11,311 nucleotides of DNA, from positions 1 to 11,311 of the forward strand of contig CANGZO010000054.1 in assembly GCA_947458305.1 (NCBI GenBank), written 5' to 3'. Source of the stretch: Comamonadaceae bacterium (lineage in GTDB: Bacteria; Pseudomonadota; Gammaproteobacteria; Burkholderiales; Burkholderiaceae_C). Below, piece by piece: positions 1 to 6,802 of this stretch. The number at the start of each line of letters is the position of its first letter. Within the stretch, counting starts at the first letter, position 1. Both the position numbers and the translations under genes were made by a program. The notes beneath the pieces are model-generated. The model did not search any database. It saw only the letters and a list, made by a program, of their open reading frames with translations, and was not told where the DNA came from.

Positions 1-57
1 AAAGCATTGATCGAAGCGGCCTTCTCAAAGCTCAAGGGCTTTGTGCTGAGCAAGTGA
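1..57 (+). CDS. sucA: 2-oxoglutarate dehydrogenase E1 subunit, C-terminal end only
   Basis: An open frame runs from the window edge to a TGA at 55-57 and encodes the last 18 residues, ending in GFVLSK. It lies 42 nt upstream of odhB on the same strand. The identity rests mainly on this position: in betaproteobacteria sucA (odhA) directly precedes odhB and lpdA. E1 is the thiamine-diphosphate-dependent decarboxylase that passes a succinyl group to the lipoyl arm of E2. Too little sequence is present to see any motif, so this is a contextual call. There is no terminator-like hairpin in the 42-nt spacer, so co-transcription with odhB is expected. Confidence 0.7.
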   Translation, partial: KALIEAAFSKLKGFVLSK

Positions 58-99
58 TCCCAAGACAAACTGGCGTTTAACTTTTAAAGAGAAATCAAC

Positions 100-1356
100 A
101 TGGCTATCGTAGAAGTCAAAGTCCCTCAATTGTCCGAGTCCGTGGCAGAAGCCACCATGCTGCAGTGGAAGAAAAAAGTCGGCGAAACCGTTTCGGCTGA
201 TGAGATCCTGATCGAGATCGAAACCGACAAGGTGGTGCTGGAAGTGCCAGCCCCCTCGGCTGGCGTTTTGTCTGAAATCTTGGTCGGTGATGGTGGTACC
301 GTCGCGGCCGAGCAGCTGATCGCACGCATCGACACCGACGGCAAAGTCGCAGCTGCTGCGCCTGCTGCAGTGGCTGCGCCAGCTGCACCAGCCGCTTCCT
401 CGGCTGTGGCCGCTGCGCCTGCAGCGAACAGCACCAGCATGGCCGGTGTGGCCATGCCCGCTGCCGCCAAGCTGATGGCCGACAACAGCCTTGCCGCTGG
501 CTCAGTTCCTGGCACTGGCAAAGATGGCCGCGTGACCAAAGGTGATGTGCTCTCAGCTGTGGCCGGTGGTGTCAAGTCCACCGCCGCGGTGATCCCAACA
601 GGCGTGCCCACCAAAACGCTGGCTCAAGTGGCCGCACCTGCTGTGAACCTGGGCGACCGTCCTGAGCAGCGCGTGCCCATGACCCGTCTGCGCGCACGTG
701 TGGCCGAGCGTTTGCTGCAGTCGCAATCGACCAACGCCATCTTGACCACCTTCAACGAAATCAACATGGCCCCGGTCATGGAGATGCGCAAGCGCATGCA
801 AGAGCGTTTCGAGAAGGAACACGGTTGCAAGCTGGGTTTCATGAGTTTCTTCGTCAAGGCGGCAGTGCACGCCCTCAAGAAGTTCCCGGTGCTCAACGCC
901 TCGGTGGACGGCAACGACATCGTTTACCACGGCTACTTTGACATCGGTATCGCGGTGGGATCGCCCCGTGGTTTGGTGGTGCCGATTTTGCGCAACGCCG
1001 ACCAGATGAGTTTTGCCGACATCGAAAAGAAGATCGCTGAGTTTGGCCAGAAAGCCAAAGACGGTAAGCTGGGCATCGAAGAGATGACTGGCGGCACCTT
1101 CTCCATCTCGAACGGCGGCACCTTTGGCTCGATGATGTCCACCCCCATCATCAACCCACCCCAGTCGGCCATTTTGGGCGTTCACGCGACCAAAGACCGC
1201 GCCATGGTGGAAAACGGCCAAGTTGTGGTTCGCCCCATGAACTACTTCGCCATGTCGTACGACCACCGCATCATCGACGGCCGCGAAGCCGTTCTGGGCT
1301 TGGTCGCCATGAAGGAAGCGCTGGAAGACCCAGCCCGCTTGCTGTTCGACATCTAA
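100..1356 (+). CDS. odhB: Dihydrolipoyllysine-residue succinyltransferase, E2 of 2-oxoglutarate dehydrogenase
   Basis: This is the 418-residue E2 core of the cytoplasmic 2-oxoglutarate dehydrogenase complex; it transfers succinyl from lipoyl-lysine to CoA in the TCA cycle. The domains appear in the standard order. A lipoyl domain covers about residues 1-77, with the lipoylation site ETDK at Lys44, the same position as in E. coli SucB. An Ala/Pro-rich flexible linker follows at about 83-115, encoded by near-repetitive GCTGCGCCTGC-type units around 349-426. A peripheral-subunit-binding domain lies at about 119-153. The catalytic acyltransferase domain covers about 191-418, with the active-site signature DHRIIDG (His389, Asp393). 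An AAAGAGA ribosome site at 86-92 sits 7 nt before the ATG. The length is close to SucB (404 residues), the excess being in the linker. It is flanked by sucA and lpdA. The alternative, a pyruvate dehydrogenase E2, is unlikely because there is a single lipoyl domain and sucA-type context. Confidence 0.96.
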   Translation: MAIVEVKVPQLSESVAEATMLQWKKKVGETVSADEILIEIETDKVVLEVPAPSAGVLSEILVGDGGTVAAEQLIARIDTDGKVAAAAPAAVAAPAAPAASSAVAAAPAANSTSMAGVAMPAAAKLMADNSLAAGSVPGTGKDGRVTKGDVLSAVAGGVKSTAAVIPTGVPTKTLAQVAAPAVNLGDRPEQRVPMTRLRARVAERLLQSQSTNAILTTFNEINMAPVMEMRKRMQERFEKEHGCKLGFMSFFVKAAVHALKKFPVLNASVDGNDIVYHGYFDIGIAVGSPRGLVVPILRNADQMSFADIEKKIAEFGQKAKDGKLGIEEMTGGTFSISNGGTFGSMMSTPIINPPQSAILGVHATKDRAMVENGQVVVRPMNYFAMSYDHRIIDGREAVLGLVAMKEALEDPARLLFDI

Positions 1357-1373
1357 ACCCCCTTGTTTTGAAT

Positions 1374-1397
1374 GCCCCCTGCCCAGGGGGCGTTTTT
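1374..1397 (+). terminator. Intrinsic-terminator-like hairpin between odhB and lpdA
   Basis: A perfect 7-bp GC-rich stem (GCCCCCT at 1374-1380 pairing with AGGGGGC at 1385-1391) closes a 4-nt loop and is followed by G and five T residues (1393-1397). It starts 17 nt after the odhB stop and ends 20 nt before the lpdA ATG. That position suggests partial termination or transcript processing inside an operon rather than a true operon end. The structure was read by eye; no folding energy was computed. Confidence 0.65.
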
Positions 1398-1417
1398 CAT
1401 CCAGAAGGCATTTCCTC

Positions 1418-2845
1418 ATGAGCAAACAATTTGATGTCGTCGTGATCGGCGGTGGCCCCGGTGGCTACATCGCAGCCATCCGCGCTGCACAACTCGGTTT
1501 CCAGGTCGCATGTATCGACGAATGGAAAAACGCGGCCGGTGGCCCCGCGCCCGGCGGCACCTGCACCAACGTGGGTTGCATCCCCTCCAAGGCGCTGTTG
1601 CAGTCCAGCGAGCACTTTGACCACGCCAACCACCACTTCGCCGAGCACGGCATCAGCGCCACGGGCGTGAAGATGGATGTGGCCAAAATGATCGCCCGCA
1701 AAGACACCGTGGTGAAGCAAAACAACGACGGTATTCTTTACCTGCTCAAGAAAAACAAGGTCACGTTCTTCCATGGTCGCGGCAGCTTTGCTGGCAAAGC
1801 TGAAGGCGGCTACACGATCCATGTGGCAGGCAAGACCGAAGAGGACATCACTGCCAAACAAGTCATCATCGCCACAGGCTCCAACGCCCGTGCCTTGCCT
1901 GGCACCCCGTTTGACGAAGTCAACGTGCTCTCGAACGACGGCGCTCTGCGCGTGGGTGCAGTGCCCAAGAAGCTCGCGGTCATCGGCTCGGGTGTCATTG
2001 GTTTGGAGATGGGTTCGGTCTGGCGCCGTTTGGGCGCCGATGTCACCATCCTCGAAGGCCTGCCCACCTTCTTGGGTGCGGTGGACGAGCAAATCGCGAA
2101 AGAAGCCAAAAAGGCTTTCGACAAGCAAGGCCTGAAGATCGAGCTGGGCGTGAAAGTCGGCGAGATCGTCAACGGCAAGAAGGGTGTAGCGGTCAACTAC
2201 ACCAATGCCAAGGGCGAAGCCGTCAAGCTGGACGCCGACAAACTGATCGTCTCGATCGGCCGTGTGCCCAATACCATCGGCCTGAACACCGAAGCCGTGG
2301 GCCTGCAGTTGGACGAGCGCGGCGCGGTGGTGGTGGACGGCGACTGCAAAACCAACCTGCCTGGCGTGTGGGCGGTGGGTGACGTGGTGCGTGGCCCGAT
2401 GCTGGCGCACAAAGCCGAAGAAGAGGGTGTGGCGGTGGCCGAACGCATCGCGGGCCAGCATGGTCACGTCAACTTCAACACCATCCCATGGGTCATCTAC
2501 ACCAGCCCCGAGATCGCTTGGGTCGGCCGCACTGAGCAACAGCTCAAGGCTGATGGCGTGGCGTACAAGGCGGGTTCGTTCCCGTTCCTAGCGAACGGTC
2601 GTGCCCGTGCCTTGGGCGACACCACCGGCATGGTGAAAATGCTGGCCGACGCCAAGACCGACGAAATCTTGGGCGTGCACATCGTGGGGCCACAAGCCTC
2701 TGAGTTGATCGCCGAGGCTGTGGTGGCCATGGAATTCCGCGCCAGCGCCGAAGACATCGCCCGTATCTGCCATGCGCACCCGTCCTTGAGCGAAGCGACC
2801 AAAGAAGCGGCCTTGGCCGTGGACAAACGGACCCTGAACTTCTGA
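1418..2845 (+). CDS. lpdA: Dihydrolipoyl dehydrogenase, E3 of 2-oxoglutarate dehydrogenase
   Basis: This 475-residue cytoplasmic flavoprotein reoxidises the dihydrolipoyl arm of E2 and reduces NAD+. The N-terminal FAD-binding Rossmann motif GGGPGG lies at residues 11-16. The redox disulfide motif is CTNVGC (Cys49 and Cys54). The NAD-binding motif GSGVIG begins at Gly190, and a second FAD contact of the TxxxxAVGD type (NLPGVWAVGD) follows. The C-terminal dimerisation domain carries the catalytic HPSLSE dyad (His454, Glu459), so all key residues are present. The Ala/Gly/Pro insert just before Cys49 is, from general knowledge, common in betaproteobacterial enzymes. AGAAGG at 1403-1408 sits 9 nt upstream of the ATG. 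Its place directly behind odhB indicates that this copy serves the 2-oxoglutarate complex. Separate pyruvate dehydrogenase-linked E3 copies are common in this group but would lie elsewhere. Confidence 0.97.
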   Translation: MSKQFDVVVIGGGPGGYIAAIRAAQLGFQVACIDEWKNAAGGPAPGGTCTNVGCIPSKALLQSSEHFDHANHHFAEHGISATGVKMDVAKMIARKDTVVKQNNDGILYLLKKNKVTFFHGRGSFAGKAEGGYTIHVAGKTEEDITAKQVIIATGSNARALPGTPFDEVNVLSNDGALRVGAVPKKLAVIGSGVIGLEMGSVWRRLGADVTILEGLPTFLGAVDEQIAKEAKKAFDKQGLKIELGVKVGEIVNGKKGVAVNYTNAKGEAVKLDADKLIVSIGRVPNTIGLNTEAVGLQLDERGAVVVDGDCKTNLPGVWAVGDVVRGPMLAHKAEEEGVAVAERIAGQHGHVNFNTIPWVIYTSPEIAWVGRTEQQLKADGVAYKAGSFPFLANGRARALGDTTGMVKMLADAKTDEILGVHIVGPQASELIAEAVVAMEFRASAEDIARICHAHPSLSEATKEAALAVDKRTLNF

Positions 2846-2852
2846 GCCCTTG

Positions 2853-2903
2853 ACTCGCCCTGAACTGTGGTTTCGGGTGAGTTGGGTTAAAGTTCACTCA
2901 CCC
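2853..2903 (+). other. Alternative stem-loops in the lpdA-zapE spacer
   Basis: Three 8-nt segments can pair in mutually exclusive ways. GGGTGAGT (2875-2882) pairs perfectly with ACTCACCC (2896-2903), and also with ACTCGCCC (2853-2860) through one G-U pair. The segments begin 8 nt after the lpdA stop and end 2 nt before a strong terminator hairpin. They may shape the 3' end of the lpdA transcript or the leader of zapE. The pairings are seen directly; any function is inference. Confidence 0.4.
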
Positions 2904-2905
2904 TG

Positions 2906-2931
2906 AAAACCCGGGCTCCACCCGGGTTTTT
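2906..2931 (+). terminator. Intrinsic terminator after lpdA
   Basis: A 10-bp perfect stem pairs AAAACCCGGG (2906-2915) with CCCGGGTTTT (2921-2930) around a 5-nt loop. The 3' arm runs into a fifth T and then a T-containing tail. This is the clearest terminator in the window and marks the likely end of the sucA-odhB-lpdA transcript. The T tract ends 28 nt before the zapE ATG. Confidence 0.85.
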
Positions 2932-2943
2932 CTCATTTGAATT

Positions 2944-2949
2944 GAAGAG
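2944..2949 (+). promoter_or_regulatory. Ribosome binding site that fixes the zapE start
   Basis: GAAGAG lies 10 nt upstream of the ATG at 2960. An in-frame TTG at 2942 overlaps this site and so has no ribosome site of its own, which favours the ATG. Confidence 0.65.
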
Positions 2950-2959
2950 TCCACTGCCC

Positions 2960-4057
2960 ATGTCCGTTCGTGAAGTTTACGAAGCTGAGTTGCTCAAGCG
3001 TGATTACCAAAGCGATCCAGCACAGCTCAGAGCCATTGATGCTTTGGAGCGTTGTGCCGCCGAGTGGGCAGCCTACAAATCCAAGCGATCCGGCTTGCTC
3101 GGCAAGTTCTTTGCCCGCCCTGAGATTCCCAAAGGGGTCTATATGTTTGGCGGCGTGGGCCGGGGCAAGAGCTTTTTGATGGACTGCTTTTTTGCCGCTG
3201 TCCCGGTTGAGCGCAAAACGCGTTTGCACTTTCATGAATTCATGCGCGAGGTTCACCGAGAGCTCACCGCCATTCAAGGCACGGTGAACCCCTTGGACGA
3301 GCTGGGCAAACGCATGGCCAAGCGTTACCAGCTGATTTGCTTTGACGAGTTCCATGTGGCCGACATCACCGACGCCATGATCTTGCACCGCCTGCTGGTG
3401 GCGCTGTTCGACAACGGCGTGGGCTTTGTCACCACGTCCAATTTTGAGCCCAACGGTCTGTACCCCGACGGCCTGCACCGAGACCGCATCTTGCCCGCCA
3501 TTGCATTGCTGAACGAGCGCATGCAGGTTTTGAATGTAGACAACGGCACGGACTACCGTCGCCGCACGCTGGAGATGGTCAAGCTCTACCACTCGCCTTT
3601 GGGCGAGCAGGCTGACCGCGAGATGAACGAGGCCTTCAACCGGCTGGCAACAGGGCCGGACGAAGACCCGGTGCTGCACATCGAAGCGCGCGAAATCACA
3701 GCCAAACGCCGTGCCGGTGATGTGGTCTGGTTCGACTTCCGGGCCATTTGCGGTGGCCCGCGTTCGCAAAACGATTACCTTGAAATTGCCACGCAGTACC
3801 ACACGGTGCTGCTGAGCAACGTACCGCACATGCCGGTGAGCATGGCATCCGAGGCGCGGCGTTTCACCTGGTTGATCGACGTGCTGTATGACCGCCGGGT
3901 GAAGCTCATCATGTCGGCTGCTGTGCCCCCCGAAGGCCTTTACACCTCAGGCCCCATGTCCCATGAATTTCCCCGCACGGTCTCGCGCCTGCACGAGATG
4001 CAGTCGAGTGAGTTCCTGGCGCTGGAGCACCGCACTGTGGACACGAACCTCACATGA
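2960..4057 (+). CDS. zapE: Cell division protein ZapE, AFG1-like AAA-type ATPase
   Basis: This 365-residue P-loop ATPase matches the ZapE/AFG1 family (E. coli ZapE has 375 residues). In E. coli, ZapE acts at the constricting Z-ring and is needed under oxygen-poor or stressful growth. Walker A is GGVGRGKS (residues 64-71, Lys70) and Walker B is LICFDEFHVAD with Asp129 and Glu130. The family stretches GVGFVTTSNFEPNGLYPDGLHR in the middle and RTVSRLHEM near the C terminus are also present. It is cytoplasmic, with no signal peptide or membrane segment. The ATG at 2960 was preferred over the in-frame TTG at 2942 because GAAGAG is correctly spaced for the ATG only. The stop overlaps the next start (ATGA at 4054-4057), so it heads a translationally coupled unit. 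Adjacency to lpdA is, from general knowledge, recurrent in Burkholderiales. Confidence 0.93.
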   Translation: MSVREVYEAELLKRDYQSDPAQLRAIDALERCAAEWAAYKSKRSGLLGKFFARPEIPKGVYMFGGVGRGKSFLMDCFFAAVPVERKTRLHFHEFMREVHRELTAIQGTVNPLDELGKRMAKRYQLICFDEFHVADITDAMILHRLLVALFDNGVGFVTTSNFEPNGLYPDGLHRDRILPAIALLNERMQVLNVDNGTDYRRRTLEMVKLYHSPLGEQADREMNEAFNRLATGPDEDPVLHIEAREITAKRRAGDVVWFDFRAICGGPRSQNDYLEIATQYHTVLLSNVPHMPVSMASEARRFTWLIDVLYDRRVKLIMSAAVPPEGLYTSGPMSHEFPRTVSRLHEMQSSEFLALEHRTVDTNLT

Positions 4058-4458
4058 GCCGGTTGCGTCTGTTTTGCCTGGCGAGTTGTTTTGCGGCTTG
4101 GGGCCTTGCGTTCGTGGCACACGCGCAGAACCCTGAAGCGACCGCGCTATCTCCGGCTCCAGCCCTGTCGGCCAGTTCCACAAGTCAGGATGTGCCCGCT
4201 GAAATTGCCCGTCAAAGGCAAGCCGTGGCCGCCTTGCGTGAGGCTATTTTGAAATCAGATGAGGAACGCCAAGCTGCATGTTGGCAAAAATTTGCGGTCA
4301 ATGCGTGTTTGATTGAGACCCGCCGCATTCGCAGGCAAGCCCTCGATCCTTTGGCGCAGCAAGATCTGGTCTTGAACGCACAAGAGCGTGAGTGGCGTTC
4401 AGCGCTGCGAGAGCAGCGTTTGCTTGGCAAGCAACCCGCAACCCAAGCCGCACCATGA
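4054..4458 (+). CDS. Small exported helical protein of unknown function
   Basis: I do not recognise a family. The 134-residue product begins with a classical signal peptide: Arg3 and Arg5, a hydrophobic core at about 6-22, and a signal peptidase I site AHA before Gln25. Export to the periplasm is therefore expected. Residues 26-47 are an Ala/Ser/Pro-rich spacer. Residues about 48-125 are charged and probably helical or coiled-coil, rich in Arg, Gln, Glu and Ala. The mature part has two cysteines, Cys76 and Cys85 (C-x8-C), which could form a disulfide. The start overlaps the zapE stop (ATGA) and its own stop overlaps the next start, so expression is probably coupled to both neighbours. Reality as a gene is supported by the coupled overlaps and the coherent signal peptide. 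Confidence 0.8.
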   Translation: MSRLRLFCLASCFAAWGLAFVAHAQNPEATALSPAPALSASSTSQDVPAEIARQRQAVAALREAILKSDEERQAACWQKFAVNACLIETRRIRRQALDPLAQQDLVLNAQEREWRSALREQRLLGKQPATQAAP

Positions 4459-4697
4459 GCGACACACCGCGTTTGGATGCGCCCAGCTTGTCGGAGTTGG
4501 ATTTGCACTCTCCCCAGCGCCAGTTGATCGAATGGCAGATCGAACATGCCGATCTGGATGCACTGATTGACCAAACCTCAGCCACTGCGGCACTTCATGA
4601 CGAGCTGCGCATGCGGCGCATGAAAAAGCGGCGCTTGGCGCTGCGGGACCAAATTGCCGCACTACAGTCGCGCTTGGCACCGAAGGAGCCTGCTTGA
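4455..4697 (+). CDS. YdcH/DUF465 family small coiled-coil protein
   Basis: This 80-residue cytoplasmic protein resembles the YdcH (DUF465) family. It has a central charged helix pair with HADLDALID followed by a basic stretch of the form ELRMRRMKKRRLALRDQI. That corresponds to the family's typical C-terminal LKKKRLALKDEI pattern. The molecular function of the family is unknown. The ATG at 4455 overlaps the preceding stop (ATGA). A longer in-frame reading from 4392 would lie inside the upstream gene and add 21 unconvincing residues, so it was not used. Its stop overlaps the helicase start (TTGA at 4694-4697). The family assignment is by motif memory; an HMM search against DUF465 would settle it. 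Confidence 0.78.
   Translation: MSDTPRLDAPSLSELDLHSPQRQLIEWQIEHADLDALIDQTSATAALHDELRMRRMKKRRLALRDQIAALQSRLAPKEPA
4683..4688 (+). promoter_or_regulatory. Ribosome binding site for the TTG start of the helicase gene
   Basis: AAGGAG, a strong match to the anti-Shine-Dalgarno complement, lies 5 nt before the TTG at 4694 and inside the end of the DUF465 gene. It supports initiation at TTG. A second in-frame TTG at 4700 is 11 nt from the site and cannot be excluded. Confidence 0.7.
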
Positions 4698-6802
4698 ACT
4701 TGCTTGCTCAGCGGGTGGCTGAAACCTTGTCTAGCCATGGTGTTTTGGCTCAAGCGGTGCCCGGCTTTCAGCCACGACAGGGGCAAACCGACATGGCTTT
4801 GACGGTCAGCCGAACGGTCCAAGATGGCGGTCAATTGGTGGTCGAGGCGGGCACAGGAACGGGCAAAACCTATGCCTATTTGGTGCCTGTATTGCTCAGT
4901 GGTCAACGGGCCTTGGTGTCCACTGCGACCAAGGCGCTGCAAGACCAATTGTTTTCTCGTGACATACCCCGTCTGATAGAAGTCTTGGGCTTGCCGATCC
5001 GTGTGGCTTTGCTCAAGGGACGGTCCAATTACCTGTGTTTGCACCGAATGGACCAGGCCCGTCACAGCCCCGAATCGGCCCACCCTGGCGTGCAAAAAGC
5101 CTTGGCCAAGATTGAAACCTGGGCTCAGTCCACGCGGACGGGCGATATGGCTGAACTGACGGGTCTGGATGAACGTTCGTCTTTGTGGCCATTGGTCACA
5201 TCGACCCGTGACAATTGTTTGGGCTCCAGCTGTCCACGCTACCGAGCTTGCCATGTCAATCTGGCCCGCAAAGAGGCCATGGCGGCCGATGTCGTGGTCA
5301 TCAACCACCATTTGTTTTTTGCCGACATGGCTGTGCGAGAGTCGGGTGTGGCCGAGCTGCTGCCCACCGTGCGCGTGACGGTCTTCGACGAGGCTCACCA
5401 GCTCAACGAGATTGGTGTCAATTTTCTGGGCCAGCAGTTGTCAACGGTGCAATTGCACGAGTTGGTGCGGGATGTGTTGGCCACGGGTTTGCAATTGGCC
5501 CGGGGTTTGGTTGATTGGCAGGCACTGAGTGCAGCCTTGGAAAAAGCTGCCCGCGATTGGCGTCTGGCCGCTGGCATGCACCGGGGGGCGGTGCGCTTGC
5601 GCTGGACCGGTCAGCACCCCGAGGGCGTTGACCCCCAAGAGTGGCGCAGCGGTTTGCTGGTGGTGACACAGGCTTTGGCTGATTTGCAAAATGGCCTGGA
5701 CATGGTCAGCGAATTGGCCCCTGATTTTCAGCGTCTGGGCGAGCGCACGCGCGAGTTGATGCAACGCGCCGCCGTGTTTGCCGACACCCCCAATCCTGAA
5801 GGCGTGCGCTGGGCCGAGGTCAGCGCTCAGCTGCGTGTCATTGAATCGCCGCTCGATATTGCACAGGCTTTTTCGGCCTTGACGCGGCCCGTGGCACCTG
5901 CACCGCCCAGAAGTGAGCCCTTGACCGCCGATGACGATTCTCTGGAGGCTTTGATGGCAGGCGATCCACGGCACGCAGAACCCGCGAATGGTCACCCCGT
6001 TGGTGTTGGGCAGCGCGCTTGGGTTTTCACGTCGGCCACTTTGGGCGATGAGCCCAGTTTGCGTTGGTTCACCGAGCCTTGTGGCTTGACTTCGGCCGAG
6101 GTCATGCAGGTCATCAGCCCTTTTGACTATGTGCGTCAAGCGGCGTTTTATGTGCCGACTAATTTGCCGCGTCCTGGTGATGCCGGTCATTCGGGGGCAG
6201 TGGCCAGCCTGGTCCTGCAAGCCCTGAGCATTTTGGGGGGCCGTACCTTGGTGTTGACCACCACTTTGAATGCGATGCGCAGCATTGGCGATCTGCTGCA
6301 GACCCAAAGCGATGGCCGTGTTGAAGTGTTGGTGCAAGGGCAAAGTCCCAAACGGCGTTTGATGGAGCGTTTTCGCGAGGGAGGAGGGCAGGGCGATCCC
6401 CATGGCCGCAGCGGCTGTGTGTTGGTCGCGTCCGCTTCTTTTTGGGAGGGCTTTGACGTGCCCGGCGATGCTTTGCAACTGGTGGTGATCGACAAACTCC
6501 CGTTCCCGCCCCCAGGCGACCCCTTGTTTGAAGCCCGCAGCCAGCGGATCACCCAACAAGGCAAGAGTGCTTTTGCCGATCACGCCTTGCCGGAGGCGGC
6601 TGTGTCACTGAAACAGGGCGCAGGACGGCTGATACGCAGCGAGACAGATCGGGGTATTTTGGTGGTGTGCGACAGCCGCTTGGTGGCCATGTCTTATGGT
6701 CGTCGCTTGGTGCGAGGTTTGCCCGAGATGCGCCGCTTGGAGGACCAAGACGCTTTCATGGCGGCGCTGCTTGAGCTGTCTAAGGACGCCACCAGCTCTT
6801 AG
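4694..6802 (+). CDS. ATP-dependent DNA helicase, DinG/YoaA (XPD-like, iron-sulfur) family
   Basis: This 702-residue superfamily 2 helicase probably unwinds branched or damaged DNA in a 5'-3' direction during repair; polarity is inferred from the family. The RQGQ motif at about residues 28-31 precedes Walker A EAGTGTGKT (51-59, Lys58), and the DEAH box is at 232-235. The four iron-sulfur ligands are Cys115, Cys175, Cys180 and Cys186, with the x4 and x5 spacing of DinG. FTSATL lies near 446, SFWEGFDVPG further on, and motif VI QGAGRLIR is at 641-648. A Pro/Asp/Glu-rich insert at about 397-438 looks disordered. The length is between E. coli YoaA (636) and DinG (716), and motif wording looks closer to YoaA; I leave the symbol blank because paralogue assignment needs a tree. 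The start is TTG, coupled to the upstream stop. The 3' end overlaps bamD on the other strand by 23 nt. Confidence 0.92.
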   Translation: MNLLAQRVAETLSSHGVLAQAVPGFQPRQGQTDMALTVSRTVQDGGQLVVEAGTGTGKTYAYLVPVLLSGQRALVSTATKALQDQLFSRDIPRLIEVLGLPIRVALLKGRSNYLCLHRMDQARHSPESAHPGVQKALAKIETWAQSTRTGDMAELTGLDERSSLWPLVTSTRDNCLGSSCPRYRACHVNLARKEAMAADVVVINHHLFFADMAVRESGVAELLPTVRVTVFDEAHQLNEIGVNFLGQQLSTVQLHELVRDVLATGLQLARGLVDWQALSAALEKAARDWRLAAGMHRGAVRLRWTGQHPEGVDPQEWRSGLLVVTQALADLQNGLDMVSELAPDFQRLGERTRELMQRAAVFADTPNPEGVRWAEVSAQLRVIESPLDIAQAFSALTRPVAPAPPRSEPLTADDDSLEALMAGDPRHAEPANGHPVGVGQRAWVFTSATLGDEPSLRWFTEPCGLTSAEVMQVISPFDYVRQAAFYVPTNLPRPGDAGHSGAVASLVLQALSILGGRTLVLTTTLNAMRSIGDLLQTQSDGRVEVLVQGQSPKRRLMERFREGGGQGDPHGRSGCVLVASASFWEGFDVPGDALQLVVIDKLPFPPPGDPLFEARSQRITQQGKSAFADHALPEAAVSLKQGAGRLIRSETDRGILVVCDSRLVAMSYGRRLVRGLPEMRRLEDQDAFMAALLELSKDATSS

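Noticed and set aside
553..1425. 290-codon minus-strand frame opposite odhB
   Set aside because: It is antisense to the E2 catalytic domain, His/Gly/Val-rich, and without any recognised motif.
1397..2539. 380-codon open frame on the minus strand opposite lpdA
   Set aside because: It lies fully antisense to a gene with all motifs intact, and its product is His/Gln/Val-rich with no recognisable domain. Long antisense frames are expected from strongly biased GC-rich codons.
2850..2893. zapE promoter using TTGACT (2850) or the GGTTAAAGT stretch (2886-2894)
   Set aside because: The TTGACT has no -10 at acceptable spacing, and the TTAAAG-type hexamer has no -35. Both also lie upstream of a strong terminator.
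4054..4098. Lipobox-like LASC at residues 9-12 of the exported unknown protein
   Set aside because: The cysteine comes too early, after a very short hydrophobic run, and the hydrophobic segment continues past it to a clear AHA signal peptidase I site.
5441..6583. 380-codon open frame on the minus strand opposite the helicase gene
   Set aside because: It is antisense to an intact helicase with complete motifs. The product is low-complexity (Gln, His, Gly rich) with no family resemblance and no supporting ribosome site was seen.
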